Source: Cheiracanthium punctorium
Taxonomy: Eukaryota; Arthropoda; Arachnida; Araneae; Cheiracanthiidae
Assembly (NCBI GenBank): GCA_038373885.1
Contig: JAWZYV010011619.1
Span: 1,116,001-1,180,000, forward strand
Direction: 5' to 3'
Length of the DNA stretch: 64,000 bases
Shown: in pieces, positions 58,470-64,000 of the stretch
Position numbering within the stretch: position 1 is the first letter of the stretch
Layout of the letters: the number at the start of each line of letters is the position of its first letter
Program-made: the position numbers and the translations under genes
The notes under the pieces: generated by a model
Database searches by the model: none
What the model saw: the letters and a program-made list of their open reading frames with translations, nothing else
What the model was told of the DNA's origin: nothing

Positions 58470-58826
58470 TACAGGTTGTCCCAAAAACATTGACCTTGGT
58501 TTTTATTCATTAAATATTGTGATCACAGACATAATAAATTACAAGGTTGCATGGAAGAAGGTACAGACTTGATGAAATGTACTAGAACTTTCAGTGGATT
58601 AAATTTGAATAAGAAAAAAAATTAAATTTTCAAACCCTTCACTCCCATAAAAAAAGGAAAAAAATTCAAATCAGTAAAATGTGCTCCATACACTAATGAG
58701 GTTAATTTTAAACGATTTCATAAAAATTAAGTACATTTCCTGAGTAAGTTTGTAATTCAAAATGCACGTCTATGGTAAGTATTTAAAAAATAAAAGGCGA
58801 GGATAATATTTTTGAGACTCCCTGAA
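58470..58826. mobile_element. 353-bp mariner-like MITE
   Basis: Left tip CAGGTTGTCCCAAAAACAT at 58472 after TA. Right tip 'aatatttttgagactccctg' ends 58824 and is its inverse with mismatches. Internal 'cagtaaaatgtgctccatac' and 'ctaatgaggt' tie it to the family at 41096 and 48720. Confidence 0.65.
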
Positions 58827-59620
58827 TGTATATATAGCATTTTTAAAAAGGCAAACAAAATTCACACCTTTTTATGCAGACCCCCTGTAGGTATAGATAA
58901 TATTTTTAAAAAATGCATACAATATTAATATATTTTTATGCAAGAAATTTTTTAAGGGTGTAATATGCGTAGAATTATTATTCAAAGAGCCTTTTAATAA
59001 AAACATGTTATGCAAATTGTAACATCAAGAAAAATTTAATATTTAAAAGACCTGCATTCAAATACATGCAATTCTTGAATAAGCTTCATTGTTGCAAGAC
59101 AGTTGATTTAAAAGAGTTTCTTATGTTGGTGGGGGAAAAGTTAAAATACATTTCACTGCAAATATTTATTTTGTGCATTTTAGTGTTATACCAAGTTATT
59201 TTCAAAAATCAGGAAAGAAAATATAGCATAATTTTGCTTCGTTAAAACACATTGTTCTTGAAAAATTCCAAAAATAATCTTGTTTCCATCAGCCTAGTAA
59301 ATCAGTAGTTTGACCTAATACAGCTGAAGTAGAAACTTAGGAGATTATGTGATAAATTATACAATTTTCCAAATTTAGCCTAAGTACGTACTAATCAATT
59401 CCGCAAAGTCATTTCTAGCTAACCATGCTCAAAATACTCAAAGATCTTGTGGTGGTTTGAGTTTTGTTATGATTAAAATTTGACGAAAACTAAGGCCAAA
59501 GATGATCGTACAGTGGGACTGTGCCGCGCATAACCTGCCTGGCAAGTACTCCTAGGATTACGCTGAAAAAAGGAAAATGATTGACATACACCTAAACACA
59601 AAAAAAAAACTAAAGACTAT
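58827..59620. other. AT-rich DNA, no gene seen
   Basis: No motif found. Confidence 0.4.
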
Positions 59621-59623
59621 ATG

Positions 59624-60555
59624 AACTGCAAATAAATTCCATTTATTCTTAGTCATTCCAATAATATTAATTAAAAGACGATATTGAAATGATTTTAAAA
59701 TAATAAAGTGTCTGGGGAGATGTGGTTTTGGAGGATAAGGGGAATCCACAAAAGGTTTGAAACAACATTAGGAAATAAATAGTTTGGATATTCACCATTA
59801 TGATGAGGTAGCCATCGAGAGATGTGGTGGAGTGAAAAGAGCAGTAAAATATAATTTTGATACTGTTTCCATAAAAATACCACACAAGTGGACAATAAAT
59901 TACAAGAGGCGCCAGGCAATGGACAGTCTGGACACTATAGCACAATGAACTGTCAACGTTAAAATATTTATGGCCGAAAATATTTATGGCCGAAAATGAT
60001 ATGCAAATTTGCCGGGTATGTTACCCCGATGTCCCACCTACATGTCCGGGATTCGACGAGGGGATGCATTAATTCCCCGATGCGAACAAATCAGAAACTC
60101 CAGCCAATGATGTAAGAGAAATAAAAGAAAAAGAAACAGCCCCGTGGGAGAAAAAGAAGACAGGACGAGCGTTCAGAAGAAGAAAGTTTTTGGAGAAGGT
60201 GTGTGACAAGAGAGGACGAAAGGGCTTGAAAAATGAGTGTGTGCTTCGAATCAGTGTGATGAAGTTGTGTTCCAAAAAAAAAGGAATCGGTGTTGCTTGG
60301 TGATGGCCTAAGAGAAAGAAAGCGGTCCCAATAGTGCACGCGTCGATCGTGCTCTGTGTAAAGATGGCTACCTCATCATAATGGTGACTATCCAAACTAT
60401 TTATTTCCTAATGGTGTTTCAAACCTTTTGTGGATTCCCCGTATCCTCCAAAACCACATCTCCCCAGACACTTTCTGATTTTACAATTATTTCAATATCG
60501 TCTTTTAATTAATATTATTGGAATGACTAAGAATAAATGGAATTTATTTGCAGTT
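59624..60555. repeat. Large inverted repeat, 193-bp arms
   Basis: Arms 59624-59816 and 60363-60555 are reverse complements with few mismatches, including 'aactgcaaataaatt', 'agacgatattgaaat', 'ctggggagatgtggtttt' and 'gatgaggtagccatc'. The 546-bp spacer is purine-rich on the plus strand and holds a short tandem word aatatttatggccgaaa at about 59964-59997. No TA, TTAA or 8-bp duplication is obvious at the outer ends. The minus-strand frames at 59667-60395 run through arms and spacer and have no motif. Confidence 0.9.
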
Positions 60556-60559
60556 TCAA

Positions 60560-62570
60560 ATCTTAATAGTTAAAATTCTTATAAAAGAAAAATACATAAA
60601 ACATCATATTCAAAAGCAAAGGGCATTCAGAGGTAATATTTCATATTATACATTTCAAACAGTAAGAAAAGAAAAAAAGCTTTGTGAGTCTGAAATTTTG
60701 GAAAACAAGGGTAAAGCATCTACAACATGGTGGATTATACGCTGACTATAGTGAGAACTACACGAATGCAACCGCAAATCCGTCTAATTACTAAATTTAA
60801 ATTTCATATAACCGAGCGATGTTTCTGAATGCACTGCTCATTACCTTTCAGTGAAATGAATTATCGTGTTTTAAATTTCTCTAATGTTATTTATAAAACC
60901 CGAATTTCCATTAAAATAAATGCGACACACAAATAATTATCATTCGTTTTCCGAACTCCCGTAAACTGCTAACTTAGCCGAATTGTTTTAAAGCAAAGCT
61001 TTATAAATTATTACCTGAAGTTAACTATGCATGCGTAATTTTAAATGAATGAAAATTGCCTTTGCCGAAGAAGAATGCTCGAAATTCCAAACATAATGCG
61101 CGATCTGGATTAATACGGGCGTGAAGAACGTAAAACTTCCCTTGAGTAACTGTAAATTAGGAACTGTAAATTAGGAAACATAAAATAATCTAGTTAAACA
61201 CAGTAGCGATTTCACGAATCAGCACCTCCGTGCAATTGCAGTTCTAGGAGAATGCCAGTAGCTGAGAAACATGTTTCTGCATATGTTTAACTCTGGAGTT
61301 TTTAATTTCAAAAAGGCGAGTTGTGAAGAAGTTGCTTGATTCTCTGGAACAAGGCTTAAGGTCTTGGGGTGTGTTGAGGGTAAAATAAGTAATTTCTTTT
61401 TTATCAAAAATGTAGATAAATTATTTTTAAATGATGTTTTTTTTTCTATTAGCCTACATTTTCAGACATGGATTGACAAGATTCACACTCATTGAAAAGT
61501 TGATTAACCGCATTTTGAAACATAAAATTAGCTTTTATTTGCTTATTCGATCAATGTTTTCTCCTTGCGTGTAACCAGAAATGTTTTTAAAATGTTGTTA
61601 ATTCAATTCTGAAATTTTGAGTTCTGTTATAATTTTCAATTTATAAAATTCCAAACAGCTTCTTACCAATTTCTTTGTGTTTCAGTCTAGTGGGCTTAGT
61701 CAATATCGGATTAATTTAGGCTTTCTTAATACTGCGCTTTTAAATTTATTTTAGTTAACTTTAATCAGTAGAAACGTTGACAAGTAATGTCTGAAAATAT
61801 AATCAAAAATAGACTATTTATATTTTTGATTAAAAAATACACCCATTTTACCCCATCTTACCTTGCAACAATGAGATATCGTAAAAAATATTATCTAGAA
61901 CATAAGCCTAGTACCCTCTCTGGCCGTAATATCTTTTAACTGCAATAATTTGTAAATCCTGATAGGATATCAATAAAATTCGGAAGCATTTATTAATATT
62001 TTTGTTTTTAGAAAATACATTACCCTTTTTGCACTATGAAAAAACTGATCTTAACAAAATTTCATATTTTTTTATTCAAAATTATATAGCTTTACAAAAC
62101 CCTTTCAGGCGTAAAAAGGTTGAATGCATTGCATAAAGTAGCACAAACATTTTGCAGGTTTAACAATATTAGCAACAGAAAACAGCCAATGAATAATAAA
62201 ATATCCATTTTAACCTACCTTACCCTACAAAAGAGTCATTTACGCAATAGGTACATAATGGGACGTTTAAACTACTTATGATAAATTATCGGAATATTTT
62301 GTTACAGTTTATCTTGTGGCTCAGGACTTGTGTACGCAGGTAGTGCTGCCAAAACAGCTAATGAAGTTTCGTGCGGATGTGGTTTGATATTTTAAGTGTT
62401 TTAATGCTTTCGCCGAGGGTCTTTTCAGTGATTGGGTGGGAGGCGATAAAATAGAAAGAAGATATGGTCAGTAACAAAAATAGTGCTGCAATGCTTACTA
62501 TCACGATTGCTTACTTGAAGAGGCAATAACTAATGCATACTGCGGAATCATATAAAATCTTAAGAGTTGA
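60560..62570. other. AT-rich DNA, no gene seen
   Basis: A word group 'cattttaccc..cttacc' occurs at about 61850 and 62207, possibly an old 356-bp duplication. Nothing else was seen. Confidence 0.4.
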
Positions 62571-62599
62571 ATTAAATGGAAAGGTGGCAACCACTTTCG

Positions 62600-62825
62600 G
62601 CTGGACTGCTGTCGATTCACCTCGCTGAAGGAATCTGGTGCCCATAAAATCAGTCGTGGCTCCAATGTTTTCCTTGTACAGACGATATCTCTTGGAGTGC
62701 AGATGTAGGTGCTAGGCCTCTCATCCGGAAGAGACTCGAAATTAGGAGCCTACTCTAGAGGGGGAACGTAGGTATACCTACAAGGTGCCTCCATAATGAA
62801 ATGGCCAACATCTCCAGCTCTCGTA
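62600..62825 (+). mobile_element. SINE copy with shared AATAAA-type tail
   Basis: Shares 'aaaatcagtcgtggctccaatg' (first seen at 4354) and the tail region 'gaacgtagg', 'aaggtgcctccataatgaaatggcca' with 4330-4545. The 5S-like head is not clear in this copy, so it is diverged or 5'-truncated. Confidence 0.6.
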
Positions 62826-62829
62826 GTAG

Positions 62830-63405
62830 TCAAGCCTATAGACGGCTACTAATCGGGACAGAAATATCTTATGAATATATTTTGATGAATTTATCAAAAT
62901 TTTTAAGATGGTGCAAAAATATTAGGTTAAAGCATCGCTAATAAATTTTATTGAATTGAATTGAATAAAATATTTTTTTCTTATGGAAGTCTTTACCTCG
63001 ACATCCTTATTACTTGATTACCACAGATCCAACAGATTATATTTACTTATTGTTATCATAATGTGTCAGAGTATCAGTAAAACAACTCAGATTCGTAAGT
63101 ACTGTCTGTCTACCAAATGAACTCCTTCGAACCCTTTATCGGGCTTTATTTTTCGATGGAATTTGTTCCGCAGACAGACGGTAAGATTTTCTGCCAAATT
63201 TGCTTTCCTGTAAAGTGACTTCAAGAAATCAAGTGCTACGCATGTGCAGACATCACTTAATAAGTGTAGGGACATGAGACCGTTACTAAGCAGAGTTGTA
63301 CAGCAAGAAAGATCACTGCCTGGGTAACTATCTCTTGAGACATCCATAGTATACAAGTATAGTGAAACTTGAGACAAGTATAGTGAAAATGCTGCACAAA
63401 TTTAA
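62830..63405. other. No gene seen
   Basis: The 96-codon minus-strand frame (63087-63377) has no recognisable motif, and I do not call it a gene. Confidence 0.4.
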
Positions 63406-63407
63406 AT

Positions 63408-63691
63408 TTAACCCATTTGTGCCTGGATATTTTTGCGACTTTCTTCGATTTTTACTGATAACAGAAATAATAGATAATTTTCTGATGTCAACTTCTTGAA
63501 CAAGGGATGATTTCTTTTAAAATCATTATGCATAAAAATCGAAATATCAACATCCTACTTGGTCATGTTAAAATATTTTGTAGAGTTGAGGCTCAGTACT
63601 CATGAATAAAGGCTAGGAAAAATAAATAACGTTTTCGACTAATAGCGAAAATGCCGTCCCAAAAAAGGGACGCTAGGCATAAATGGGTTAA
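63408..63691. mobile_element. 276-bp piggyBac-like MITE
   Basis: The element is 63412-63687 between TTAA at 63408-63411 and 63688-63691. Ends CCCATTTGTGCCTGG and the inverse of ctaggcataaatggg are inverted repeats. The AT-rich core encodes nothing. It differs in end sequence from the 40547 family. Confidence 0.85.
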
Positions 63692-63806
63692 CACTGAATT
63701 CACTGCTAGTGCAAAATTATGTAGCCATATGGCATATTGAGATCTACTTTATATGAGATATAAGGCATTATTTAGGTGCACCGGAAATTAATGTGATTAT
63801 TTTTGT

Positions 63807-64000
63807 ATGTCAATATTTTGCCTAGCTAAAACTACTGAAGCGAATGATACGAAAGTGGGCTCGTGTGTAAGTTTTTTAGCGTAGATAGTAAATTGGAGAG
63901 TATTTTCCAAAATTCGTAACTTATGGGCAATAGTGATCCAGGATATTCTTCCAAATATCCTGCGTGATCTCAAAAAAGAAAAGAGATATACATAAAATTC
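63807..64000. repeat. Unclassified dispersed repeat, copy B, cut by window end
   Basis: Parallels 45495-45720 as described there. It runs off the right edge, so its true length is unknown. Confidence 0.7.

Noticed and set aside
60069..60395. 108-codon and overlapping 82-codon minus-strand frames as a gene
   Set aside because: They run from the spacer into an arm of the large inverted repeat, in two overlapping frames, with no motif.
63087..63377. 96-codon minus-strand frame with cysteines as a small secreted protein
   Set aside because: No signal peptide or cysteine spacing typical of a known family, no splice context, and a lone frame of this length is expected in a window of this size.

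Overview
This is eukaryotic, AT-rich, repeat-dense DNA with no intact host gene that I can support. The best guess is an arthropod, probably an arachnid such as a spider. The reasons are the mixture of Tc1/mariner, hAT and piggyBac-type DNA elements, a 5S-rRNA-like retroposon family, and a Tc1 transposase closely resembling copies I remember from spider genomes. That assignment is inference from memory, not a search result. Nearly all short open frames lie in AT-rich noise or in transposon remnants. The window reads as intergenic or intronic sequence.

Layout. 1-9 kb: degenerate dispersed repeat, a short LTR with primer-binding site followed by an inverted LTR piece, a perfect GC-rich hairpin, 5S-like SINE copies and a 158-bp degenerate tandem array. 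9-17 kb: a 460-bp inverted-repeat MITE, a CpG-rich island, microsatellites and otherwise featureless DNA. 17.3-21.1 kb: a dead Tc1-type element with a very long inverted terminus, interrupted by a 2-kb modular repeat. 19.86-36.08 kb: two nearly identical direct copies of an 8.1-kb segment, joined by 11 bp of filler. Each copy carries a dead DD41D-like transposase, a 620-bp MITE and part of a pogo-like transposase. 40.5-44.7 kb: a tight nest of piggyBac-like, mariner-like and hAT non-autonomous elements followed by a complete but nonsense-mutated Tc1 element (43239-44719). 46.1-50.2 kb: a MITE split by a retroposon that is itself split by a hAT MITE, then a 709-bp MITE. 51.8-64 kb: more SINE and MITE copies, a 193-bp-arm inverted repeat, and a repeat running off the right end.

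How it fits together. No pathway or operon is present. The story is insertion order: target-site duplications and interrupted copies show which element landed in which, and the 8.1-kb duplication is younger than every element it contains. The strongest observations are the tandem duplication with an apparently templated junction, the long foldback end of the Tc1 element, and several element families defined here only from their repeated copies. I found no evidence of a novel gene system.
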